Shown one piece after another: positions 7,709 through 14,162 of a stretch of DNA of 15,813 nucleotides. The notes beneath the pieces were generated by a model that worked only from the letters and a program-made list of their open reading frames with translations, ran no database searches and was not told the DNA's origin. Position 1 is the stretch's first letter. Each line of letters opens with the position of its first letter. A program made the position numbers and the translations under genes. Source of the DNA: Acidovorax sp. (GTDB lineage: Bacteria; Pseudomonadota; Gammaproteobacteria; Burkholderiales; Burkholderiaceae_C); contig WOZN01000242.1 in the NCBI GenBank assembly GCA_011620245.1, forward strand, positions 1 to 15,813, given 5' to 3'.

Positions 7709-8380
7709 CTACCATTTGCCGCGGTTTGGCTGGCGACGGCGAATGGCGGCGGCAATGGCCTCGGACGCGTCCTTGCGGCCGACCCGCAGCGCAAAATCAC
7801 TGGCGGTCAGACCCAGCTGGTTTTTCAGCGCAGGATCTGCACCTTCGTCCAGCAATAGCTGCAAGGCTTCGCTCGTGCCGTATTGCGCCGCCATCATCAA
7901 GGGCGTGGTGCCGTTGGGCGACGCCGCATCGATATAGGCATGGTTCTCCAGCAACAGGGCGATGATGCGCGTGTGCTCTGGCGTGGTGCCAGAGGCTGCA
8001 TAGTGCAGGGCTGTCCAGCCCGGCTTGTTCACATCGGCATCCCGCGCAATCAAGGCCTTCACGGCCTCGATGTTGCCCTTGATGGCTGCCAGCATCAGCG
8101 GGCTTTCGTCCTGCGCGTTGCGTGCTTCCACATTCAACTGCCGCGAGGCCATGAGCGCCGCAAAAGCCTTGCGGGAATCCAGCTGCAACGCCATCGATAA
8201 CCCGACCTGCCCCTTGGGGTCGCGCGTGTTCGGGTCAAAACCCCGCCGCAGCAGCGCGGCAATGGCGGCGCCATCATCGCGCTGGATGGCCGAGAAGAAG
8301 TCGTCGTAGGAGCCGGCATGCGCCATCGCGCTCGCAGTCGCCAGCGCCAGGGCCAGCACGGAACGGCGATGCAGGCTCAT
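7709..8380 (-). CDS. Exported ankyrin-repeat protein
   Basis: The function is unknown; ankyrin repeats mediate protein-protein contacts. The 223-residue product begins with a signal peptide ([20 protein letters not shown], cleavage likely near AHA at 20-22). It carries an RRSVL sequence that could be a twin-arginine signal, although Sec export is also possible. At least four ankyrin repeats follow, the clearest being [31 protein letters not shown] and [20 protein letters not shown], and it ends with an Arg-rich tail. The ATG overlaps the stop of the upstream TatD-family gene in an ATGA, so translation is probably coupled. It is the last gene of the mltG-to-ankyrin cluster and converges with msbA. 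Confidence 0.85.
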   Translation of the reverse strand: MSLHRRSVLALALATASAMAHAGSYDDFFSAIQRDDGAAIAALLRRGFDPNTRDPKGQVGLSMALQLDSRKAFAALMASRQLNVEARNAQDESPLMLAAIKGNIEAVKALIARDADVNKPGWTALHYAASGTTPEHTRIIALLLENHAYIDAASPNGTTPLMMAAQYGTSEALQLLLDEGADPALKNQLGLTASDFALRVGRKDASEAIAAAIRRRQPNRGKW

Positions 8381-9183
8381 GCCATCACCCCCTTGAACAG
8401 GGTTTCGAAATTGCGGCTGGTGGCCTGCGCCACTGCCTCCAGCGCGATGCCCCGCGTTTGTGCAATCTGCCGGGCCACCAGGGGCACATATGCCGGACTG
8501 TTGGTCTTGCCGCGGTAGGGCACCGGCGCCAGGTAAGGGCTGTCGGTTTCGATCAGCATGCGATCCAGGGGCACGAAGGCCGCCACGTCGCGCAAGTCCT
8601 GCGCGCTCTTGAAGGTGACGATGCCCGAAAACGAGATGTAGTAGCCCAGGTCCAGCGCGGCCCGCGCCACCTGCATTGATTCGGTAAAGCAGTGGAACAC
8701 GCCGCCTGCCAGATTGCCCGCGCCATCTTCGCCCTCTTCGCGCAGGATGGCCAGCGTGTCATCCGAGGCGCTGCGGGTGTGGATCACCAGGGGCTTGCCG
8801 CAGGCCCGTGCCGCGCGGATATGGGTGCGAAAGCGCTCGCGCTGCCACTCCAGATCGGCAATGCTGCGCCCGCCCTTGCGGTCTTCCATGCCGTAGTAGT
8901 CAAGGCCCGTCTCACCAATGGCCACCACGCGCGGCAATGCGGCGCGGTCCAGCAGGTCTTGCACCGATGGCTCGGTCACGCCCTCGTTGTCGGGATGCAC
9001 GCCCACGGTGCTCCAGAAATTGTCATGGGCCAGCGCCAGTGCATGCACATCGTCGAATTCTTCCATGGTGGTGCAGATGCACAAGGCCCGCTCGACCTGG
9101 GCTTCGGCCATGGCCTGGCGGATGGCGGGCAACTGGCTGAGCAGTTCCGCAAATGTGAGGTGACAATGCGAATCGGTAAACAT
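8377..9183 (-). CDS. ycfH: TatD-family metal-dependent hydrolase (YcfH type)
   Basis: TatD-family proteins are TIM-barrel metallohydrolases, several with 3'-5' DNase activity. The 268-residue product has the metal-binding DSHCH at 4-8, GETGLDYYG with Glu91, IHTR with His135, FHCF with His164 and ETDSPYLAP with Asp214, so all expected ligands are present. I use the YcfH label because of the position after holB, as in enterobacteria; the exact substrate is not known. The ATG at 9183 has no clear Shine-Dalgarno. An intrinsic terminator ends just nine bases before it, so expression may depend on read-through from pilZ or on a promoter hidden within that gene. The downstream ankyrin gene overlaps by four bases. 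Confidence 0.92.
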   Translation of the reverse strand: MFTDSHCHLTFAELLSQLPAIRQAMAEAQVERALCICTTMEEFDDVHALALAHDNFWSTVGVHPDNEGVTEPSVQDLLDRAALPRVVAIGETGLDYYGMEDRKGGRSIADLEWQRERFRTHIRAARACGKPLVIHTRSASDDTLAILREEGEDGAGNLAGGVFHCFTESMQVARAALDLGYYISFSGIVTFKSAQDLRDVAAFVPLDRMLIETDSPYLAPVPYRGKTNSPAYVPLVARQIAQTRGIALEAVAQATSRNFETLFKGVMA

Positions 9184-9191
9184 GCGGTTTC

Positions 9192-9226
9192 AAAACAAAA
9201 AAGCCGACCAGCCAGCGCGGGTCGGC
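9192..9226 (-). terminator. Intrinsic terminator between pilZ and the TatD-family gene
   Basis: On the minus strand a perfect 7-bp stem GCCGACC/GGTCGGC with a ten-base loop is followed at once by ttttttgtttt. It begins 19 bases after the pilZ stop and ends nine bases before the next start codon, leaving no space for a conventional promoter between them. Confidence 0.85.
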
Positions 9227-9245
9227 ACAGGATCACACCACGCAA

Positions 9246-9605
9246 TCAGATGGTTTGCGTGGGACGCTCCGAACCCAGGGCGGTGCCCAGCAGTTCCTCG
9301 ATCTTGGCCTTGAGCTGGCGCGATTTTTCGTCCTTGGGAAACTGGATGCCAACCCCCTGTGTGCGGTTGCCCGCTGCGCGCGGCGGGGTGACCCATGCGA
9401 CCCGTCCGGCAACAGGATAGCGCTGGGTGTCGTCAGGCAGGGTCAGCAGCACATAGACATCGTCACCCAATTTGTAGTTGCGCGGCGTGGGGACAAAAAT
9501 GCCCCCTTCAACAAAAAAGGGAATGTAGGCTGCGTACAAGGCCGCCTTTTCCTTGATGGCCAGCTGCATGACGCTGGGACGGGGCGCGGTAGATGGACTG
9601 CTCAT
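9246..9605 (-). CDS. pilZ: Type IV pilus assembly protein PilZ
   Basis: PilZ is the small cytoplasmic protein required for type IV pilus assembly through PilB and FimX-like partners. The 119-residue product matches the family length of about 118 and contains YIPFFVEGGIFVPTPRNYKLG, VYVLLTLPDD, VAGRVAWVTPP and GVGIQF. As in canonical PilZ proteins near holB, the RxxxR and D/NxSxxG residues that bind cyclic di-GMP in other PilZ domains are not seen, so direct binding of the ligand is unlikely. The ATG at 9605 lies 16 bases after holB, and a longer open frame upstream belongs to a shadow of holB. A terminator follows the stop codon. Confidence 0.92.
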   Translation of the reverse strand: MSSPSTAPRPSVMQLAIKEKAALYAAYIPFFVEGGIFVPTPRNYKLGDDVYVLLTLPDDTQRYPVAGRVAWVTPPRAAGNRTQGVGIQFPKDEKSRQLKAKIEELLGTALGSERPTQTI

Positions 9606-9621
9606 GGGTGGGGATTGCGGC

Positions 9622-10632
9622 TTAGTGCCTGGAGTGTAGGGTGTTTCGCGCCTGGGCGACAAGCGCCTCCAGCATGAGGCCCGTATTGAAGGGGTGGTCG
9701 GCCGTGCGTGCGGCCTGCGCCAGGGCGCGCGACCAGCGCGTGAGCGCCCCCAGCGGCGGCGGCTTGGGCAGGTCGCCCGGCGCGAAATAGCGCGGTGCCG
9801 CGCCCACGCAGACGGCCAGCAGGTCATGGCACAGTTTCTGAAGGGCATCAATCGCCTGGGCGGGCGCCCAATCGCCCAATGCTGCCACGTCGCCGCGCGC
9901 AATCGCCTGGGGCAGCGCCGCCCAGGCCTGCGGGCTGCGCCCAGAGCGCGCCAGCGCCAGGGCGTCATCAGGGCGGCCGCCGGCGGATCGCAGATATGCG
10001 GCTGCAGCCGCCGGCTCAATCCCCTGCCCGGCCAGCCACTGCAACATGTCGGCCTCGGCAGGCCAGACCATGGCGTGACCCAGGCAGCGGCTGCGAATGG
10101 TGGGCAGCAACTGGTGCGCCGCTTCGCTGGCCAGCACAAAACGCACATCGCCGGGCGGCTCCTCCAGCGTCTTGAGAAGCGCATTTGCCGTGATGGGGTT
10201 CATCTGTTCGGCCGGATACACCAGCACCGCCTTGCCCCGCCCACGGGCCGAGGTGCGCTGTGCAAACTCCACCGCATCGCGCATGGCCTCGACGCGGATT
10301 TCGCGGCTGGGCTTGCGCTTCTTGTCGTCAATGTCGGCCTGGGCTTTTTCCGAAAGGGGCCAGCCCAGCGCCATCATCTGCACCTCGGGCATCAGCACGC
10401 ACAGGTCGGCATGGGTGCGCACATCGATGGCGTGGCAGCTGCTGCAATGGCCGCAAGCACCCTTTTCGGTCGGGGCGTCGCACAGCCAGGCGCGCACCAG
10501 CTCCATACCCAGCGCGTATTGCCCCAACCCCGACGGCCCTTGCAACAGCCAGGCATGGCCACGCTGGGCCAGCAAACTGGTGCGCTGGGCGGCGATCCAG
10601 GGTGCCAGCGAAGGGCTTGGGCTATCGCTCAT
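9622..10632 (-). CDS. holB: DNA polymerase III subunit delta'
   Basis: Delta' is the stator of the clamp loader that places the beta clamp on DNA. The 336-residue product has the degenerate P-loop [10 protein letters not shown] at 32-41, where the lysine is replaced by Gln. It also has a zinc module with Cys51, Cys60, Cys63 and Cys66, the [14 protein letters not shown] helix, and the SRC motif at 181-183 that supplies the arginine acting on the neighbouring subunit. Loss of the P-loop lysine is normal for delta', which does not bind ATP. The ATG at 10632 overlaps the tmk stop as ATGA; the frame upstream of it is tmk's shadow. Confidence 0.93.
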   Translation of the reverse strand: MSDSPSPSLAPWIAAQRTSLLAQRGHAWLLQGPSGLGQYALGMELVRAWLCDAPTEKGACGHCSSCHAIDVRTHADLCVLMPEVQMMALGWPLSEKAQADIDDKKRKPSREIRVEAMRDAVEFAQRTSARGRGKAVLVYPAEQMNPITANALLKTLEEPPGDVRFVLASEAAHQLLPTIRSRCLGHAMVWPAEADMLQWLAGQGIEPAAAAAYLRSAGGRPDDALALARSGRSPQAWAALPQAIARGDVAALGDWAPAQAIDALQKLCHDLLAVCVGAAPRYFAPGDLPKPPPLGALTRWSRALAQAARTADHPFNTGLMLEALVAQARNTLHSRH

Positions 10633-11306
10633 TGCGCTGCTCCCTGCGCGGCCACCATGATGGCCAGCCAGCCCTTGCGCACGAACACGCTGATGAGCTG
10701 CTGCCACACGCGGTCGCGGTCCTGCGCGGCGTCCAGGCGTGCAAAGCGCTGGGGCGCGGCGGCAGCGCGATCGGCATAGCCTTTCGCCACGCGGCGGAAG
10801 AACTCCACGGGCTGGGCCTCGAAACGGTCGGGAACACGGGCACCGGCCAGGCGCTCGGCGGCCACTTCAGGGGGCAAGTCGAACCATACCGTCAGGTCAG
10901 GTTCACGCATCAAATTGGCATCAGGCGCAAGCCCAGTCTGCGCAAGGCGCTCCAATATTGATAGCACCCCAAGGTCGAAGCCCCGCCCCGCCCCCTGGTA
11001 GGCAAAGGTGGCGTCGGTGAACCGGTCGCACAGCACCACGTCGCCGCGCGCCAGGGCGGGCTCGATGACATTGCGCAGGTGGTCGCGGCGGGCGGCAAAG
11101 ATCAGCAGGGATTCGGTGAGTGCGTCCATGGGATCGTTCAGCACCATCTCGCGCAGCTTTTCGGCCAGCGGGGTGCCGCCCGGCTCGCGGCTGACGGTGA
11201 CCGTGCGCCCTTGGGCGCGGAAAGCCGCCGCCAGGCCCTCGATGTGCGAGGACTTGCCAGCGCCGTCGATGCCTTCAAAGGTGATGAACAGACCGGGTCG
11301 TGACAT
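10629..11306 (-). CDS. tmk: Thymidylate kinase
   Basis: Thymidylate kinase phosphorylates dTMP to dTDP with ATP. The 225-residue product has the P-loop [11 protein letters not shown] at 10-20, SREPGGT at 39-45, [17 protein letters not shown] starting near 93, and the [11 protein letters not shown] segment leading to the lid region. It is slightly longer than the usual 205-215 because of a hydrophobic and Ala-rich tail after the last helix. It lies 20 bases after mltG and overlaps holB, the order seen in many proteobacteria. Confidence 0.96.
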   Translation of the reverse strand: MSRPGLFITFEGIDGAGKSSHIEGLAAAFRAQGRTVTVSREPGGTPLAEKLREMVLNDPMDALTESLLIFAARRDHLRNVIEPALARGDVVLCDRFTDATFAYQGAGRGFDLGVLSILERLAQTGLAPDANLMREPDLTVWFDLPPEVAAERLAGARVPDRFEAQPVEFFRRVAKGYADRAAAAPQRFARLDAAQDRDRVWQQLISVFVRKGWLAIMVAAQGAAQ

Positions 11307-11326
11307 GGGAGCCTTGGTTGAAGAAT

Positions 11327-12313
11327 CTACTGCTGCCCGCGCTGGTAGCGGTTGACGGCGCGGTTGTGCTCTTGCAGCGAGGCACTGAAATGGCTGGTGC
11401 CATCGCCCTTGGCCACAAAATACAGCGCGCCTGTGGGATCAGGCTGCACGGCGGCCAGTAGCGAGGCCTTGCCGGGCATGGCAATCGGCGTGGGCGGCAG
11501 GCCCGCGCGGGTGTAGGTGTTCCAGGGCTGGTCGGTCTGCAGATCGCGGCGGCGCAGGTTGCCGTCGAACTTCTCGCCCAGGCCGTAGATCACCGTGGGG
11601 TCGGTCTGCAGCAGCATGCCTGCGCGCAGGCGATTCGTGAAAACACTCGCGATCCGGCCCCGGTCGCTGGCCTTGCCGGTTTCCTTCTCGACGATGCTGG
11701 CCAGGATCAGCGCTTCGTCTGCCGACTTCAGCGGCGTGTCTGCAGCCCGCTGCGCCCAGGCAGCCTCGAGGTGGCGGTCCATGGCGTGCAGGGCCCGGCG
11801 CAGCAAGGCGATGTCGCTCGAACCCTTGGCATAGGTATAGGTGTCCGGAAAAAACCGCCCCTCGGGATGCACACCTGGACGGCCCAGCCGGGCCATCAGC
11901 GCTTCGTCGGTCAGCGTCGCGGCGTCGTGCTGGAGCTGCTCCTCCCTGGCCAGCGCCTGCCGCACCTGGCGCCAGTTCCAGCCTTCCACCAGCGTGAAGG
12001 CACGCAGCGCCTCCTCACCCCGCGCCAGCTTTTGCAGCAGGCCGATGGGTGTGGTGCCGGGTGGAATTTCGTAATTGCCCGCCTTGATGGCACGGTCCTG
12101 CCCCGAAAAGCGGAACCAGGCATAGAGCAGCCGGGCGTCGGTCCTGACCCCTGCAGCTACTGCATCGCGGGCTATGCCGCGCGGCGTGGTGCCGGGCTCA
12201 ATGGCAAGCTCCAGCGGCTGCGTGCCCAGCTCCAGCGGCTGGTGCAGCCACCAGTATGCGGCGCCGCCCAGTGCGCTCCCAACCAACACGATCAAAGCCA
12301 GTAAACGTCGCAC
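11327..12313 (-). CDS. mltG: Endolytic murein transglycosylase MltG (YceG)
   Basis: MltG is an inner-membrane lytic transglycosylase that cuts nascent glycan strands and so sets their length. With the GTG at 12313 the product is 328 residues. It has one N-terminal membrane helix ([20 protein letters not shown]), a LysM-like N-terminal part, and the YceG catalytic domain with [22 protein letters not shown] (holding the catalytic Glu), [20 protein letters not shown] and [12 protein letters not shown] prefer GTG because AGGCGG lies seven bases before it and it begins directly with the RRLLALIVL anchor. The paired ATGs at 12349 and 12346 are alternatives but lie nine to twelve bases from the divergent ygfZ start, have no Shine-Dalgarno, and overlap a TATGAT hexamer that could be the -10 box. 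Confidence 0.92.
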   Translation of the reverse strand: MRRLLALIVLVGSALGGAAYWWLHQPLELGTQPLELAIEPGTTPRGIARDAVAAGVRTDARLLYAWFRFSGQDRAIKAGNYEIPPGTTPIGLLQKLARGEEALRAFTLVEGWNWRQVRQALAREEQLQHDAATLTDEALMARLGRPGVHPEGRFFPDTYTYAKGSSDIALLRRALHAMDRHLEAAWAQRAADTPLKSADEALILASIVEKETGKASDRGRIASVFTNRLRAGMLLQTDPTVIYGLGEKFDGNLRRRDLQTDQPWNTYTRAGLPPTPIAMPGKASLLAAVQPDPTGALYFVAKGDGTSHFSASLQEHNRAVNRYQRGQQ

Positions 12314-12358
12314 AACCCTGCCGCCTGCATGTATGAAGCAACGCATCATAATTGAGCG

Positions 12359-13273
12359 ATGACATACCCATTGAATGGCATTGCCCCCTTGTCCCATCTC
12401 GGCGTGATTCGCGTGGAAGGCGAAGACGCTGCCCAGTTTCTGCACGGCCAGCTCACCCAGGACTTCGTCCTGCTCGGCATGGACCAGGCCCGCCTGGCAG
12501 CCTTTTTGTCGGCCAAGGGCCGCATGCTGGCCAGCTTCATCGGCTTCAAACGCAGCGCCACCGAGGTGCTGCTGGTCTGCAGCCGCGACCTGCTGGCCCC
12601 TACGCTCAAGCGCCTATCGATGTTCGTGCTGCGCGCCAAGGCCAAATTGACCGACGCCACTGCGGAATGCGCGCTGTACGGAATGGCCGGGGATGCTATT
12701 CTTTCTGTAGCTGGTAGCGCACAGCCCGCCTGGTCAAAGGCCGATTTTGGCTCTGCAACCATGGTACACCTGTATCCCGCTGACGGCCAACCCCGCGCGC
12801 TGTGGGTGGCACCCGTGTCGGAAGCACCACCCGCCGGCCCGGCGCTCGACCCGGCGCTGTGGCTGTGGAGCGAGGTGCGCAGCGGCGTGGCCACGCTGAC
12901 CTCTCCCGTGGTGGAAGCCTTTGTGCCGCAGATGCTCAATTACGAATCGGTGGGCGGCGTGAACTTCAAGAAGGGCTGCTACCCCGGGCAGGAGGTGGTG
13001 GCGCGCAGCCAGTTCCGGGGCACGCTCAAGCGCCGGGCCTTCATTGCGCACGCCGCTGCCGATGTGGCGGCAGGTGCCGAAGTCTTTGCGGCCAGCGACC
13101 TGGAGCAGCCTTGTGGCACCGTGGTGCAGGTGGCGCCCGCACCCGGTGGCGGCGTGGATGCCATCGTGTCGCTGCAGATTGCCGCCACGCAGGATGCCCT
13201 GCAAGTGGGCGCGACCGACGGCGTGCCCATCACCCTGGCACCTTTGCCCTACCCGCTGCTCGAAGACATTTGA
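12359..13273 (+). CDS. ygfZ: Folate-binding protein YgfZ
   Basis: YgfZ is a tetrahydrofolate-dependent protein of the GcvT fold that helps maintain certain iron-sulfur enzymes. The 304-residue product has the diagnostic motif KGCYPGQE at 205-212 with Cys207, an N-terminal GcvT-like part (VEGEDAAQFLHGQLTQD), and a C-terminal barrel with FRGTLKRRAF. Codons 113-119 and the following stretch resemble a short repeat also found at 1782-1801. The ATG is preceded by CATAAT ending six bases upstream and no clear ribosome-binding site, so a leaderless mRNA is possible. It is divergent from mltG. Confidence 0.93.
   Translation: MTYPLNGIAPLSHLGVIRVEGEDAAQFLHGQLTQDFVLLGMDQARLAAFLSAKGRMLASFIGFKRSATEVLLVCSRDLLAPTLKRLSMFVLRAKAKLTDATAECALYGMAGDAILSVAGSAQPAWSKADFGSATMVHLYPADGQPRALWVAPVSEAPPAGPALDPALWLWSEVRSGVATLTSPVVEAFVPQMLNYESVGGVNFKKGCYPGQEVVARSQFRGTLKRRAFIAHAAADVAAGAEVFAASDLEQPCGTVVQVAPAPGGGVDAIVSLQIAATQDALQVGATDGVPITLAPLPYPLLEDI
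12695..12714. repeat. Dispersed 20-bp repeat, copy 2 (inside ygfZ)
   Basis: The sequence gctattctttctgtagctgg differs from 1782-1801 at two positions. It lies in frame within ygfZ, encoding ILSVAG and neighbours, in a part between conserved blocks. The bases that follow (tagcgc, then aaggccgattttgg) continue the likeness, from memory, to a Comamonadaceae interspersed element. Confidence 0.4.
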
Positions 13274-13348
13274 GGGGATAGCGCAAACAGGGCAAGCCCA
13301 TGGTTGCCCTTGCCTGCTCTGGGCCGGCTCTCAGAACGTGAACAGTTT

Positions 13349-13370
13349 CTCAGAACATGTTCACGATCTC
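13349..13370. repeat. 22-bp direct repeat, copy 1
   Basis: Identical over 22 bases to 13988-14009. It contains the perfect palindrome GAACATGTTC and overlaps the last two bases of the stop codon of the RskA-like gene. A diverged partial copy (tctcagaac, then gtgaac) begins at 13329, 19 bases before the matching tctcagaac at 13348. Confidence 0.85.
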
Positions 13371-13902
13371 AAAGCGCCTTTTTGACCAGCCAGCCCCTGA
13401 ACAGGTAAGGAAGCCGCGGCCCGCGCCCTTCAGCGGCGCCACCCTTGTCTTCCACACTGATGGCCAGTTCGTGGACGCCAGCCAACTCGGCCGATGGGAC
13501 AGGCAGTTGCACTGTCTCGTAGGCGCTGGTGATCACACCCAAGGAGCGCGGGGGCTTGTCACCATCCAGGGCCCACAGTTGCATGCTGTCCTCGCGCCCT
13601 TCACGCACGTCATTCAGGCGCTGCAATTGCAACACGCTGCCTTGCGTGTCGGCAGTCACCAGCAGGGCTGGCATATGCCTGTCGTCCAGCAGCACCGACA
13701 GGTATTGCACCTGGGCCACCACGCTCACCTTGGCCTGCAGGTGCGCTATCTGGGCCTTCAGCTGCTCTACCATGCTCGCGCTGGCCGCCCAGGCGATGAG
13801 CAAAACCACCATCAGAAAAATGGCCAGTGCGCGCCACCAGGCGTTGACCCCGCGGCGGGAAGGTGCAAGAGGTGTTGGTGTGGTGGATGGGGTATCGGGC
13901 AT
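13369..13902 (-). CDS. Membrane protein with RskA-like (anti-sigma-K) C-terminal domain
   Basis: The 177-residue product has a short cytoplasmic N-terminus rich in Pro and Thr, one membrane helix at about 24-43 (ALAIFLMVVLLIAWAASASM), a short coiled coil (VEQLKAQIAHLQAKV), and a periplasmic domain. That domain has YLSVLLDDRHMPALLVTAD, MQLWALDGDKPPRSLGVI and LAISVEDKGG, which fits the order of the RskA C-terminal domain (LWALP...PRSLG...LAVSLEP.GG). The N-terminal anti-sigma domain of full-length RskA proteins is missing, and no sigma factor gene is adjacent. It may therefore be an orphan, a truncated anti-sigma factor, or a protein reusing only the sensory domain. The assignment is by motif likeness. 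The gene is bracketed by exact direct repeats. Confidence 0.75.
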   Translation of the reverse strand: MPDTPSTTPTPLAPSRRGVNAWWRALAIFLMVVLLIAWAASASMVEQLKAQIAHLQAKVSVVAQVQYLSVLLDDRHMPALLVTADTQGSVLQLQRLNDVREGREDSMQLWALDGDKPPRSLGVITSAYETVQLPVPSAELAGVHELAISVEDKGGAAEGRGPRLPYLFRGWLVKKAL

Positions 13903-13987
13903 GTCGAAATTCGTTGAAGCAGCAATGGATGGGGAGTATGCCCTCGCCCATCAACGGCTGGCACGGGCCGGCAAGCCTGCCCGGCAC

Positions 13988-14009
13988 CTCAGAACATGTT
14001 CACGATCTC
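13988..14009. repeat. 22-bp direct repeat, copy 2
   Basis: Exact copy of 13349-13370, 639 bases away, so the two copies bracket the RskA-like gene. Both encode IVNMF followed by a stop on the minus strand. The nine bases CATGTTCAC here are also inverted at 14058-14066 (GTGAACATG). Confidence 0.85.
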
Positions 14010-14066
14010 GGGCGCGGCCCCATCGCCACGGTTTCCGTGTGATGATCCGGCCAGCAAAGTGAACAT
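13989..14066 (-). CDS. Possible 25-residue small ORF
   Basis: On the minus strand an ATG at 14066 opens 25 codons starting MFTLLAGSSHGNRGDG and ending EIVNMF before TGA. Its last codons are the 22-bp repeat, and its start codon touches the inverted repeat of the 78-bp element. No ribosome-binding site is evident, so it may be the remnant of a longer gene cut by the element, or chance. I recognise no family. Confidence 0.2.
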   Translation of the reverse strand: MFTLLAGSSHGNRGDGAAPEIVNMF

Positions 14067-14144
14067 GACTTACGCAAAACAGGCCCAGGCAAGCCGCCTG
14101 TCAGGAAGGCACCTACCGTTGTGGCATCCTTATTTGCGTAAGTC
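14067..14144. mobile_element. MITE-like element with 12-bp terminal inverted repeats
   Basis: GACTTACGCAAA at 14067-14078 is the exact inverse of TTTGCGTAAGTC at 14133-14144, and the likeness continues imperfectly inward (caggccc against aaggat). The 78-bp element is too short to encode a transposase, so it would be a non-autonomous miniature element or a solo remnant of an insertion sequence. I see no clear target duplication. It ends 18 bases before the NYN-LOTUS start codon and so occupies its promoter region. Confidence 0.5.
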
Positions 14145-14162
14145 CTAGTAAATGGAAACACC

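Noticed and set aside
9717..10535. Missing P-loop lysine in holB (GPSGLGQ) as a sign of an inactive gene
   Set aside because: Delta' subunits normally lack a functional ATP site, so this is the family norm.
9694..10779. 361-codon plus-strand frame opposite holB and tmk
   Set aside because: It is a shadow of two well-identified genes, with no ribosome-binding site or motif.
13289..13310. Hairpin agggcaa/ttgccct shortly after the ygfZ stop codon
   Set aside because: A 7-bp stem is present but no T-tract follows, so I did not call it an intrinsic terminator.
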